DNA of 64,000 bases from Psychrobacter sp. PG1 (GTDB lineage: Bacteria; Pseudomonadota; Gammaproteobacteria; Pseudomonadales; Moraxellaceae): assembly GCF_014897815.1 (NCBI RefSeq), contig NZ_JABUZG010000053.1:1-64000 (forward strand), written 5' to 3'. The notes beneath the pieces were generated by a model. It did no database searches. It saw only the letters and a list, made by a program, of their open reading frames with translations, and was not told the DNA's origin. Position numbers and translations under genes: made by a program. Shown piece by piece: positions 19,249 through 28,105 of the stretch (positions are counted from its first letter, which is position 1; each line of letters opens with the position of its first letter).

Positions 19249-21791
19249 ACGAGTTCACCTTCTATTACTGATAAAAATGCAGTAGCAATCGGCATTGCCG
19301 TTTCGGGTTTTTTTTCTTCAACCAAACTGCCAAGGTTGCTGGCTGTTCTCTGGATAAAAATATCTACAATAGTTAAATTAGCGTTTTGGAAATACTGATT
19401 AATGGCATTCACAAAATGGGTGGCCGTGAGAGAATCACCACCAATATCAAAAAAATCGTCCGTTGCCGCAATCTCGGACATGGCTAAGCCAATTATTTTA
19501 GAAGCTATGTAGACAATGACATGCTCAACGGCGCTATTAAATTGCGCTTTTTCTTGCAGTTGATTAGAAGAGAGGTAACTTGACAGTAACCGGTCAACAT
19601 CTACTTTATAACTATCAGACACTGGGAATTCATCAACGGTCTGATAAAAATGTGGCATAAGATAAGACGGGAGCATTTCTACTAATTGTTCAGTAATATA
19701 GTTATTGATGAGTAGGGTAGGCGTCGAATCGGCAATTAAAAAGGCAAATAGTTTTTCGGCATGGTAACAGACACAGACGTTGGCAATACCGTCTAATCTG
19801 CGTATCTTATCTGCGATTATTTGTGTCGGTATGAAGCAACCTTGACGCTCTATATAGGAGTGATAACTTGTATATTGTTGAATCTCAAATGTATCATCGT
19901 AATAAGCCAAATCAGATTTTCTATGCACTTGTCGCATGTTGTGATCGGTGTTCGATGGTGTCTCACTCCTTTGAGTTGTCAGGGGTTCTTGAGTCGCCAG
20001 CGTGCCTATTACCCAAGCCGGACAAGTCAATCCTAATTTATTATAGATGGGGATATGAGGCAGGGGCGGACTAATTATTGATTTGATGCTGTTAGAAGTG
20101 GCTAAATGAGTATCTAGCGTGTGGAAAACATCTGTCAAGGCGTCATCTGTCTTTATCGTACCCGCTACAAATGCTTTGATAGCATGGATATAGTAGTTGA
20201 ACATGTCAGTTGCACTATTGCCTTTAAAGGCATCGTGGCGTATGTCCCAATTAATCACAAGCCTACTATTTAGGTAGGCAATTTGTGCGTCCAAATCAAC
20301 TTTTGGCCCTTGGGAAACACAATATACGGGCTCACCAAAGGTTTTTTGGAAGTTTTTTGAAAAAATTTCTTTAGAGTCTAATAAGGAAGAAAAGACAATA
20401 GGGGAAATTTCATGCTGATGGGTGAAGTCTGATAAGTCTCGAAGGACATGAATACCCGAATAAGCCGTATGTTCTTTTATAGCGCTTAATTCATTATGAA
20501 TCTGTTCATAAGTCTCTATAAGAGACTGCTGACCACTTAGTGCTATATTTAATAAAGTAAACTCTGAAAATTCACCAATCACATTTTTTAAAGCATCAGG
20601 TTTGTTAAATAAAGGGTAATTTAAACGAAAATAGTTATTTGTCGACCATCTGCCGATACTTAAACCAAATAAGGTTAACAATATCTCTGACATACCTAAA
20701 GATTGTGAGACGGCAAAAGCGTGTAGAGACTCGGTTTCTTGCGCTGATAACGTATGGCAGAGACTGTTAGTTTCGATAACCTCGCCTCTGAGTCCCTCAG
20801 CAATACGCGGTAATTGGGGTATGGGCGCAATAGTATCTAATCTACCTTGCCACCACCGTTTATCTGCTTCTACCTTTGTACTATGAATAGCGTTGTGTTT
20901 TTTTTCGTTGAGATAGTCAAAATAAGCGGTGGGTTTAGCGTCCGCTTGATGCCATGGTGGCGATAATTCATTATGGTGAGGGCTATTATTGTTATGAATG
21001 TTATAGCTATTATAAACAGTGCTGAGATGTTCTAAAGCGGTAAGCAACGTCACGGGGTCAACGCTGATCATATCGACATCGATATGTAAGTAGGTTTTAT
21101 GATGAGGTAGGACGCTCACGCTAATAGCAAAAACCTGCCCTTGGCTGATGTTAAGCTTTTGATGAGCAAAGGTGCGTCTTTTTTCTTTTAAAAAGGCTTG
21201 TATCTCTGCGGCAGACTGCTTGGTTAAGTCATCAACATGGATGACGTTATCAGGATGATAAAAATTTGCAAATGATTGCTTGCCTTGATTAGAGACTTGA
21301 ATCGTTAACATGGGGTGTTGTTGAATTAGCTCTAGAACCGATGTTTTCAGATGACCAATACGAAGAGTTGGACTATCAAATTCCAGATAAATATGCGCCG
21401 ACATACCTTCACTTTGTCTGCCTACCCAATACGCATACTGCATGTTAGAGAGTTCATACTCCTCGTTATCAGAAGTGGCATACTTATTTTCGATAATGCT
21501 TTGAGAAGATGCTGACCCATTATCGCTGACTGCTTCCTCGCTTGTCATATTTGTAGGGTTTTTTGCACCCTCAATTTCATGTTGGATAATTTGCAACCAT
21601 GAATCAACATTAGGTTCGGTCACAAAGTCGATATAAGAAAACTCCTTATTGTATTGTTCGCTAAAGGCATCGACAAGTTCCATCACAATTAATGAATGTA
21701 AACCAAATTCGATAAGATTATCGTGCGTCTCTATATTTTCATTTTGCAGGACTTGTCTAACCTGCTCTAGCAAATCACATTGTAAGTTCAT
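19245..21791 (-). CDS. NRPS, ArCP-Cy-vestigial A-PCP
   Basis: An 848-residue NRPS. Residues 1-75 form an aryl carrier domain with NLIEFGLHSLIVMELVDAF (attachment Ser33), the domain normally fused to isochorismatase in EntB. A heterocyclisation domain follows (about 110-560), with MQYAYWVGR at 117-125 and DMISVD (Asp240-Asp245). Residues about 640-745 look like only the C-terminal subdomain of an adenylation domain (IRRLDGIANVCVCYHAEKLF, LPSYLMPHFYQTVDEFPVSD); the ATP-binding core motifs are absent. A normal PCP ends the protein (DDFFDIGGDSLTATHF). It should hold DHB on the ArCP and join it to the amino acid on its own PCP, followed by cyclisation to an azoline. Confidence 0.9.
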   Translation of the reverse strand: MNLQCDLLEQVRQVLQNENIETHDNLIEFGLHSLIVMELVDAFSEQYNKEFSYIDFVTEPNVDSWLQIIQHEIEGAKNPTNMTSEEAVSDNGSASSQSIIENKYATSDNEEYELSNMQYAYWVGRQSEGMSAHIYLEFDSPTLRIGHLKTSVLELIQQHPMLTIQVSNQGKQSFANFYHPDNVIHVDDLTKQSAAEIQAFLKEKRRTFAHQKLNISQGQVFAISVSVLPHHKTYLHIDVDMISVDPVTLLTALEHLSTVYNSYNIHNNNSPHHNELSPPWHQADAKPTAYFDYLNEKKHNAIHSTKVEADKRWWQGRLDTIAPIPQLPRIAEGLRGEVIETNSLCHTLSAQETESLHAFAVSQSLGMSEILLTLFGLSIGRWSTNNYFRLNYPLFNKPDALKNVIGEFSEFTLLNIALSGQQSLIETYEQIHNELSAIKEHTAYSGIHVLRDLSDFTHQHEISPIVFSSLLDSKEIFSKNFQKTFGEPVYCVSQGPKVDLDAQIAYLNSRLVINWDIRHDAFKGNSATDMFNYYIHAIKAFVAGTIKTDDALTDVFHTLDTHLATSNSIKSIISPPLPHIPIYNKLGLTCPAWVIGTLATQEPLTTQRSETPSNTDHNMRQVHRKSDLAYYDDTFEIQQYTSYHSYIERQGCFIPTQIIADKIRRLDGIANVCVCYHAEKLFAFLIADSTPTLLINNYITEQLVEMLPSYLMPHFYQTVDEFPVSDSYKVDVDRLLSSYLSSNQLQEKAQFNSAVEHVIVYIASKIIGLAMSEIAATDDFFDIGGDSLTATHFVNAINQYFQNANLTIVDIFIQRTASNLGSLVEEKKPETAMPIATAFLSVIEGELV

Positions 21792-21834
21792 AAAGCTACC
21801 ATATTTATTGTTGTATTTGTTCGGTATTGTTTAT

Positions 21835-22599
21835 TCATATACCCAGCGTGGCCCCACCATCTATAACGATGTCATGCATGGTTATATGGGCAGCGGTAGG
21901 CTCAAGTAAGAAAATGATAGCGTTAACAATATCTTTAGGATTAGCGAGTTTTTTGAGCGGAATACCCACTTTATAATTAGCGTGATCACCATTAATGGTA
22001 TAGCGTATATTTGCCTCACTATCTAAACAGTTATCCCAAAGACTTGTTAACATAGGCGTCATCGTAGAGCCAGGCGAGACTATATTCACCCGAACATTGT
22101 ATTTCGCCAATTCAAGACCAATGGCTTTCGCAAAATGGGTAAGCGCAGCTTTTGTCGCACCGTACGCGGCCATGCCTACTCGCGGTGTTCTTCCAGCGTT
22201 TGAGGAAACAATAACAATACTGCCTTGTTGTTGTTGTCTAAAATGCGGTATTAAATAGTACATAAAATAAAAAACAGCATCGACATTTATGGCAAACATC
22301 TCCCTCCATTGTTGGCTAGTGATATCCTCATGCTTATCGGTGTACATAACGCCAGCCACATAAGCAACATATAGCGGTGGGTGCGTGGGTAACAGCTGTT
22401 CACATAATGCGCCAATTTGCTCTTCACTGGTAACATCACAAAGATATAAGGACAGTTTAGGATGCTTAATGATTTTTGATATGTTATCTAAATCTCTATC
22501 CAAACCTATTACGTCGTAACCTTTAGCAAGCATAGATTCAGTTAACGCCAGTCCGATACCTTGATTTACCCCAACGATCCATATAATTTGTTGTGTCAT
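21835..22599 (-). CDS. entA: 2,3-dihydro-2,3-dihydroxybenzoate dehydrogenase
   Basis: A 254-residue short-chain dehydrogenase that oxidises 2,3-dihydro-DHB to 2,3-dihydroxybenzoate with NAD+. It has the nucleotide-binding glycine motif as GVNQGIGLAL, YVAGV in place of NNAG, the catalytic Ser in IVIVSSNAG, and YGATKAALTHF with catalytic Tyr and Lys. The C-terminus (DIVIDGGATLGI) is typical of EntA. The frame is open upstream to a GTG at 22,608, but the ATG at 22,599 is preferred. It sits between isochorismatase (25 bp upstream) and the first NRPS gene, and its presence argues for DHB rather than salicylate. Confidence 0.93.
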   Translation of the reverse strand: MTQQIIWIVGVNQGIGLALTESMLAKGYDVIGLDRDLDNISKIIKHPKLSLYLCDVTSEEQIGALCEQLLPTHPPLYVAYVAGVMYTDKHEDITSQQWREMFAINVDAVFYFMYYLIPHFRQQQQGSIVIVSSNAGRTPRVGMAAYGATKAALTHFAKAIGLELAKYNVRVNIVSPGSTMTPMLTSLWDNCLDSEANIRYTINGDHANYKVGIPLKKLANPKDIVNAIIFLLEPTAAHITMHDIVIDGGATLGI

Positions 22600-22624
22600 A
22601 ACAGTCACTTATTGATATCTATTT

Positions 22625-23260
22625 CTACGAACGAATAATTTCAGCTGTGGTTACTACTTTTCCTAGATTGCGTTGCACATAATTTAAAGCGAAAATATGG
22701 TCTTCTCTAGAAAAGTCAGCGACGGCATCTTCGACAACAAAAGGCTTTATATTGTCCATAAATGCCACAGAAGCAGTTTGTAATACGCCGATATGCGCAT
22801 ATACACCGCAAATAATGATTTGGTCTTTTTTCTGGTTTTGCATATCCTCGCCTAGCTGAGTTCTATAAAAGGCGCTGTAACGCCATTTTTCAAGAATAAT
22901 ATCATTGTCTTCTGGCGCTATTGAGGCAGTGATATTTTCTTGACCTAATTTATCGGGTTCTGTCAACCCTTTTCCCCACATATCTGTTAATAAGCCTCTA
23001 TCTTCTGTAGATTGTTTTTGGGGCTGCGCTGAATAATACACTTGAACATTATGGTCTTTCGCCCATTGTTTTAACTGTTTTATATGCTCAATAACAGAGG
23101 CAATAAGCACGCTATTAGCACCATAGAAGCTTAAGAAATAGTCTTGCATGTCATGAATCAATAAGACTGTTTTATTGGCATCTATGGTCCAATTCACTTT
23201 TGCTGTTGGATACTCATGTTGCTGGATAAGCTCGTAATTATTTATTTTGCTAATGCTCAT
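22625..23260 (-). CDS. Isochorismatase (2,3-dihydro-DHB synthase), stand-alone
   Basis: A 211-residue isochorismatase-fold enzyme that removes pyruvate from isochorismate. Key elements are the catalytic Asp in LIHDMQDYFLSFY, YYSAQPQKQSTEDRGLLTDMWG, the Lys in ILEKWRYSAFYRT and the GVYAHIGVLQTA segment typical of EntB rather than general cysteine hydrolases. EntB-type proteins are usually about 285 residues because they end in an aryl carrier domain. Here the protein stops after the hydrolase domain, and the carrier is found at the N-terminus of the NRPS two genes downstream. The gene lies between isochorismate synthase and the DHB dehydrogenase. Confidence 0.93.
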   Translation of the reverse strand: MSISKINNYELIQQHEYPTAKVNWTIDANKTVLLIHDMQDYFLSFYGANSVLIASVIEHIKQLKQWAKDHNVQVYYSAQPQKQSTEDRGLLTDMWGKGLTEPDKLGQENITASIAPEDNDIILEKWRYSAFYRTQLGEDMQNQKKDQIIICGVYAHIGVLQTASVAFMDNIKPFVVEDAVADFSREDHIFALNYVQRNLGKVVTTAEIIRS

Positions 23261-23389
23261 AAAAAGCCTTATGCCGTAGGTAAAATGAATGGTGAGGGCA
23301 TTCGATAATCAATCTATTTGTTGTTTTTAGTCACTTTAATGGCGGATTAACTGGATTATGTCAGGGGCGTATACGCGATGTTGATTAAG

Positions 23390-24595
23390 TTATTCATGTA
23401 ATGTAAACACATTTAACATCGTTTCTAGCTTTTTTTGGGTTTCTATCCATTCTGAGTCTGGACACGAGCCTGCAACAACACCAGCACCTGCATATAAAGA
23501 CATATGATTACTCTCTAAAAGCCCACAGCGAATGGTCACTAACCATTCACCGTTGCCTTGCGTGTCCATCCAGCCAATCAAACCGCTATAAAATCCACGC
23601 TCATACGTCTCTTTGCTTTGAATGAACTGTTTTGCCTGCTCTGTCGGGGTGCCACATATCGCGGGGGTGGGGTGGAGGTTTAATGCTAAAGTAAGCGCAT
23701 CGGGGGCGTTGTGTCGCAAGGTGCCATTGAGCACTGTGGAGAGGTGGAGCATGGTGGAGGTTTCTAAAATTTCTGGTGTTTCTGTCACCGTCAAGCTAGA
23801 ACAATAGGGCGCTAAATGGCTCACTACTTTATCGACAACCAAACTGTGCTCGCGTTGATCTTTCGGCGAACTTTTTAGGATTGTTTTATTTTTTAGGTCT
23901 TGTTTGAGGTTTTTGGTCAGTGCCAACGACCCCGCCAAGGGGTTACTTTTTACGCGGTGCCCTTCTTTAGATAATAATAATTCCGGACTTACCCCGACGA
24001 TTGTTTCAGTATCCGATACCGGCACCGCAAAGGTATAAGCTTGCGGGTTTTTTTCAACCAAGATTTTAACCAAACTCGCAACGTTTGGCGCACTGTCTAT
24101 TTCTAACTGCAACATACGCGATAGGACAACTTTACTTAACGCGGTTTTTTCAATGGTGTCCAAAGCGTGTTCTACCAGTTCTTTGAAATCTTGTTCGGAC
24201 ACCGAGCTTTTAACTTGGTGAACGTTAAATTCTTGTGGCTTACTATCAAATAAGTCATCGAGACAGCTTTTTGTGGATTCAGTGTAAAAGCTTAAACTGG
24301 AGTTTTGCTGCGTATCAAAAGGAATAGCACCCATTAGGATAGGGTTTGGGTTGCCTGCTGCTATTAACCTAGAAAACTCATGATCAATGTGGTTTTTTAG
24401 GATGGCAGTATCTTTTGCTGGCGTTGCTATACAGGACACAAGTTGACTGGCGTGAATTTGGTATTTATCGGCAATAAAATAAGCGTCATTTTGGGTAGAT
24501 ATTTTATTATTTCTATAGTTGCTGGGGGCGTATGTGCTGTTTTGGGATGTTTCTTTAACAAAACGGCTTCTTTCTTCTTGAAGAGTATTAAACAT
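23390..24595 (-). CDS. entC: Isochorismate synthase
   Basis: A 401-residue chorismate-utilising enzyme, first of the leftward operon, converting chorismate to isochorismate. The conserved C-terminal half is visible: VVLSRMLQLE, ETIVGVSPELLLSKEG, SNPLAGSLALT, KDQREHSLVVDKV, HLSTVLNGTLR, LHPTPAICGTPTEQA, ERGFYSGLIGWMD and AGAGVVAGSCPDSEW. Length and motifs fit EntC/DhbC. The lysine-containing VVLSR region and the PTPAICG/E-rich motif indicate isochorismate rather than anthranilate chemistry. Transcription probably begins near the Fur palindrome about 365 bp upstream, leaving a long leader. Confidence 0.94.
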   Translation of the reverse strand: MFNTLQEERSRFVKETSQNSTYAPSNYRNNKISTQNDAYFIADKYQIHASQLVSCIATPAKDTAILKNHIDHEFSRLIAAGNPNPILMGAIPFDTQQNSSLSFYTESTKSCLDDLFDSKPQEFNVHQVKSSVSEQDFKELVEHALDTIEKTALSKVVLSRMLQLEIDSAPNVASLVKILVEKNPQAYTFAVPVSDTETIVGVSPELLLSKEGHRVKSNPLAGSLALTKNLKQDLKNKTILKSSPKDQREHSLVVDKVVSHLAPYCSSLTVTETPEILETSTMLHLSTVLNGTLRHNAPDALTLALNLHPTPAICGTPTEQAKQFIQSKETYERGFYSGLIGWMDTQGNGEWLVTIRCGLLESNHMSLYAGAGVVAGSCPDSEWIETQKKLETMLNVFTLHE

Positions 24596-25320
24596 TGTTA
24601 TGCCTTTTTTAAATTGTAGTTATTATCTTTTCTTTATTTTTCTAAAACAGATAAAATTGCATCAGAGTTAAGTAAAGAGTTTCTTAACCAGTGAGCAAAC
24701 ATATCTAGATAAGTCTACTAAAAAAATTCCGATGTTTTTTTAAACATTCCCAATCATACGTCGTCACTTTTTTCGTATTTTTTAATACTTAAGTTGAACG
24801 TCTCGTTTATTTATTGGTTATATTTTTTACCATGTACAAAAATGAACTATTGTTCATTAAAAATACTCTCATTTAATTTATTGTGGACGCAGACGATAGT
24901 AACGACTGCAGGTTTTTTAAGCATTCGGGGATTATATATACAAAAGATTTTTATTTCAATGTTAATGATAATAATTATCATTAACATTACAATTATCATT
25001 AACAAATAGCAACATAGACCTAGAATAATCAGCTGTCTAGGCAGACACTCATATATAATAATTATTATTGTAACTTTATGTAAAAATGTGTATAAAATAA
25101 ATTTTTTAATAGTTATGAATATAAATTTAGTTGTCAATAACATATAAGGTATTGATATTTAATAATATTTTGCATAGTAAGAATATTTTTTTTGGGTGAT
25201 TTTTTAAAATCTTAGATATTTTCGGTTTTAAGCAGAACCGCCAATAGGTTAGCGTTATTATGAGGTTTAAATGGTTTTATCATTAAAAAAAGCGATGAAT
25301 AGCAGGAAAAATTAATGTTG
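24596..25320. other. Regulatory intergenic region upstream of entC
   Basis: About 725 bp of very AT-rich DNA upstream of the leftward operon. Apart from the Fur-site cluster at 24,961-25,003 I see no gene or strong secondary structure. The small open frames here cross the Fur sites, are AT-composed and have no ribosome sites, so they are not credible. Confidence 0.6.
24961..25003. promoter_or_regulatory. Overlapping Fur boxes of the siderophore biosynthesis operon
   Basis: A perfect 12-1-12 palindrome with half-site GTTAATGATAAT occupies 24,961-24,985 and contains the 6-1-6 Fur core GATAAT-A-ATTATC. A second partial site (AATTATCATTAAC) follows immediately to 25,003. This arrangement favours cooperative binding of more than one Fur dimer. 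Confidence 0.85.
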
Positions 25321-25352
25321 CTAGGGCGTGTCCCTAATTGGAAAAAGCGCAT

Positions 25353-25389
25353 ATATCTTCTAAAATAAAGCATGCATTTTAGAAGATAT
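25353..25389 (+). promoter_or_regulatory. Hairpin covering the transposase start codon
   Basis: A perfect 14-bp stem (ATATCTTCTAAAAT and its inverse, nine-base loop) ends on the AT of the first transposase ATG. In mRNA it would hide the initiation region, which fits the known habit of IS elements to limit transposase translation from read-through transcripts. Confidence 0.55.
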
Positions 25390-26148
25390 GAGGCAAATAA
25401 CTAAGATGGCCAGACAAGCATTAACCGATAACCTTTGGGAACAGTTACAGGTAACTATGGCACAGCATGGTTGCTATCAAAAAGAAAAGAATCGCGAGGT
25501 TATGGAAGCTATTCTCTGGAAACTCCGTACAGGCGCTCCTTGGCGTGACATACCTAAAGAGTTATGCCCGTGGAAAACTGCTTATAATCGTTTTAATCGA
25601 TGGTCAAAGACTGGTTTGTGGCAGAATTTTTTTTGGCTTACGAAAGGAAGTTGATACGGAATAAGTATTCATCGACGGAAGTTATATACGGTGTCATCAG
25701 CATGCAAGTGGAGCTCGGCTTGGTGAATGTCGAGCAATTGGACAAAGCCGTGGCGGAGCAACTACAAAGATACATTTATCCTGTGATGCCGATGGATATC
25801 CGCTCGATTTTAAAATCACTGGGGGTGAAGTCCATGACAGTCAAGTTGCAGGTGAATTGATTAAAATGATTGGACAAGCTGATTGCTGACAAAGGCTATG
25901 ATTCAGAGTCTATTAGAGACAAAGCTCTAAGCTGCGATATGATACCCGTCATTCATAAAAGAAAGAATGCCAAACACCCTAATCCAGAGTTTGATAGCTA
26001 TTTGTATAAACTGCGTCATCTTGTTGAAAATATGTTCGCTAGACTTAAGCATTTCCGCAGTATAGCCACTCGCTATGAAAAGTTAGCTCGTAACTTTAAG
26101 TCAATGCTTTACTTGGCCTGCACTATCATTCATTGCAAAATAAATTGA
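25388..26148 (+). pseudogene. IS5-family transposase, broken
   Basis: The transposase is spread over three reading frames. Frame one (25,388-25,654) gives the N-terminal part (LWKLRTGAPWRDIPKEL). A run of eight T's at 25,627-25,634 could be a slippery site. The next part (FIDGSYIRCHQHASGAR, first catalytic Asp) lies in another frame just behind an in-frame TAA at 25,662-25,664. The last part (ADKGYDSES and HLVENMFARLKHFR, giving the second Asp and the Glu) is in the third frame from about 25,880. IS427-type elements often use one programmed frameshift, but one shift cannot join these pieces, so the gene appears dead. Confidence 0.8.
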
Positions 26149-26186
26149 GGACACGCCCTAGTTACTTTACTCAGATAATAGGTTAT

Positions 26187-26205
26187 GATAATGATAATTA
26201 TTATC
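26187..26205 (+). promoter_or_regulatory. Near-consensus Fur box
   Basis: GATAATGATAATTATTATC matches the classical 19-bp Fur consensus at 18 of 19 positions. It is about 640 bp upstream of the decarboxylase gene and 26 bp from the right end of the IS element. Confidence 0.88.
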
Positions 26206-26841
26206 ATTTTATAGTTAGTGATTTATTTTTAGGCTATGGATGGTAGAAACGTTCTTATGAGGTATAAAAATCTACTATGTAACGACTCATCGCTAAGAAT
26301 TACACCGTTATAAACGGGGTAAACTGCAGGTTATTTTTAAGAGCAGGCAGCATACAAACCATAAAAATATGCCAAAATAATCATTAGGGGTAAGTGAAAA
26401 ACGTACGAGAGCATACTGGGTTAAAGAGCCAAAGAACGCTAACAAAAGGAAGAAGAAAAGGCTTTATATTTATAAACTTATATTTGTAGATATAAAGCCT
26501 TTTAGCAAGTAATCGGATGAGGCGACAACATACATATTCCAAATATGTATCGCTAATGACCACAGATATTTACGATTAAAACCTTATGCTATGGTCGTAG
26601 TGATGCGAACCAAAAAACAGTGTTCTAAACTAAAAAATGAGTGGAATGAAGGGGTGGACTGTTATGAATAGTCTTATATGGATTGTTTTAAAACACGTAT
26701 TATTAAATGAGGGATAACACCCGATATGTATTGCTTAAGCCATGGATATAATAAATATAACTTTATATAAGATCCAAATAAACCATACGCCACACATAAA
26801 ATGATAAACCAAATAAAATGATATTTTATTTAAAGGGAATA
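26206..26841 (+). other. Long leader or intergenic region upstream of the decarboxylase gene
   Basis: About 635 bp between a Fur box and the decarboxylase start with no convincing protein gene. It contains a strong hairpin at 26,456-26,503. It is either a long 5' leader or holds a separate small transcript ending at the hairpin. Confidence 0.5.
26456..26503. terminator. Strong hairpin downstream of the Fur box
   Basis: A perfect 14-bp stem, AAAAGGCTTTATAT with ATATAAAGCCTTTT, and a 20-base loop. The 3' arm ends in four T's on the plus strand, and TTTTCTTCTT follows on the minus strand, so it may terminate from either side. Confidence 0.5.
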
Positions 26842-26844
26842 ATG

Positions 26845-28017
26845 ATGTTTGATATTAATACGTATTTACAACATGAAAAATGGAATAAAATACTACGACT
26901 CTCTGAGACCAAATCGTCGCCTTTTTTGGTGGTAGATTTGGACTGTATCCAATCTAACTATATGGATATGGTCGGGCTATTTCCTAGATTTAATATCTAT
27001 TATGCCATGAAAGCAAACCCTGCCCATGAAGTGATTAATCTGCTTAAGAAGATGGGATCGTATTTCGATTGTGCGTCTACTTATGAATTGGATAAAGTTT
27101 TAGAAAGCGGCGTACACCCCGATAAGATATCGTATGGCAATACGATAAAAAAGATAGAAGACATAGCATATGCGCATAGCAAAGGGGTGAGATTGTATGT
27201 GACCGATTCCGATGCCGATATAGAGAACATCGCCAAGTTTGCGCCAAACGCTAAAGTATTTGTACGTATCTTAGTCGATGGAGGGGACACCGCAGAGTGG
27301 CCCCTGTCGCGTAAATTTGGCTGCCACCCTACCATGGCCGTGCATCTTTTAATCAAAGCAAAGAAGCTCGGCTTAGTGCCTTATGGGGTTTCGTTTCATG
27401 TCGGCAGCCAGCAGCAAAATATTTCGTCATGGAATGAGGCGCTGGTTAAGGTTCAAGCGATATTTAAGCAATTACAAGAGAAAAACATTACGCTAAATAT
27501 GATTAATCTTGGGGGTAGGTTTCCTGCTCGGTACAAAAAATATATTAACCCCCTGCAAGATTACGCTAACAGTATTAATCGTTATATAGATGAGTACTTT
27601 CCCAACTGTGAAGACCTAGAATTGGTTTTGGAACCAGGGCGCTCGCTCGTCGGTAACTCTGGGGTATTGGTCAGCGAAATTGTCCTCATATCGCATAAAT
27701 CGCTCAGCGATAAAGCGCGTTGGGTGTTTACTGACGTTGGATTGTTTCAGGGGTTATTCGAAACCTTGGGCGAGGCGATTAAATATCCCATCTATACCAC
27801 CGCTATGGCAAGCTCAAAGCAATGTGAAAGCGTGATTTTAGCAGGGCCGACGTGTGATTCCGCCGATATCATGTATGAAGAAACCATGTATCAATTACCC
27901 GTAGAGAATAAAATAGGGGACAAGCTGTATTGGCTAACTACAGGCGCTTACACCTATTCTTATTCCTCGGTTGAGTTCAATGGTTTTCCGCCGCTCAAAG
28001 TTCATTACTTAGAATAA
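26845..28017 (+). CDS. PLP-dependent ornithine/diamino-acid decarboxylase (fold type III)
   Basis: A 390-residue alanine-racemase-fold decarboxylase of the eukaryotic-type ornithine decarboxylase group. The PLP lysine is Lys56 in YYAMKANPA; other family features are FDCASTYELDKVL, GVSFHVGSQQQ, NLGGRFPA, LEPGRSLVG, the Cys in LAGPTCDSADIMYE, and TGAYTYSYSSVEFNGF. It should make putrescine from ornithine for the N-hydroxylase, as FbsJ does in fimsbactin synthesis; lysine to cadaverine is an alternative. The start at 26,845 has AAAGGGA six bases upstream; ATG 26,842 and 26,818 are alternatives. It is transcribed away from the main operon with a DAHP synthase gene 88 bp downstream. Confidence 0.9.
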   Translation: MFDINTYLQHEKWNKILRLSETKSSPFLVVDLDCIQSNYMDMVGLFPRFNIYYAMKANPAHEVINLLKKMGSYFDCASTYELDKVLESGVHPDKISYGNTIKKIEDIAYAHSKGVRLYVTDSDADIENIAKFAPNAKVFVRILVDGGDTAEWPLSRKFGCHPTMAVHLLIKAKKLGLVPYGVSFHVGSQQQNISSWNEALVKVQAIFKQLQEKNITLNMINLGGRFPARYKKYINPLQDYANSINRYIDEYFPNCEDLELVLEPGRSLVGNSGVLVSEIVLISHKSLSDKARWVFTDVGLFQGLFETLGEAIKYPIYTTAMASSKQCESVILAGPTCDSADIMYEETMYQLPVENKIGDKLYWLTTGAYTYSYSSVEFNGFPPLKVHYLE

Positions 28018-28105
28018 AATTCTTTTAGATGGCTAGCTATTGAATACAGTTGGTTTTAGCTAGGTGACCTAATAGCCTTTATTTAAATTAAAGGAAAAAT
28101 ATACA

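Larger units (their letters stand above)
25321..26161 (+). mobile_element. IS5-family (IS427-like) insertion sequence, decayed
   Basis: An element of about 840 bp bounded by perfect 13-bp inverted repeats, CTAGGGCGTGTCC and GGACACGCCCTAG. The outer CTAG or central TA probably includes the target duplication. It carries an IS5-type transposase in broken reading frames. It is inserted between two Fur-controlled promoter regions of the siderophore locus. Its ends are shared by five short MITE-like elements in the window. Confidence 0.88.

Noticed and set aside
24794..25143. Small frames on both strands upstream of entC
   Set aside because: They cross the Fur palindrome, reflect AT-rich composition (runs of Ile), and have no ribosome sites or family motifs.
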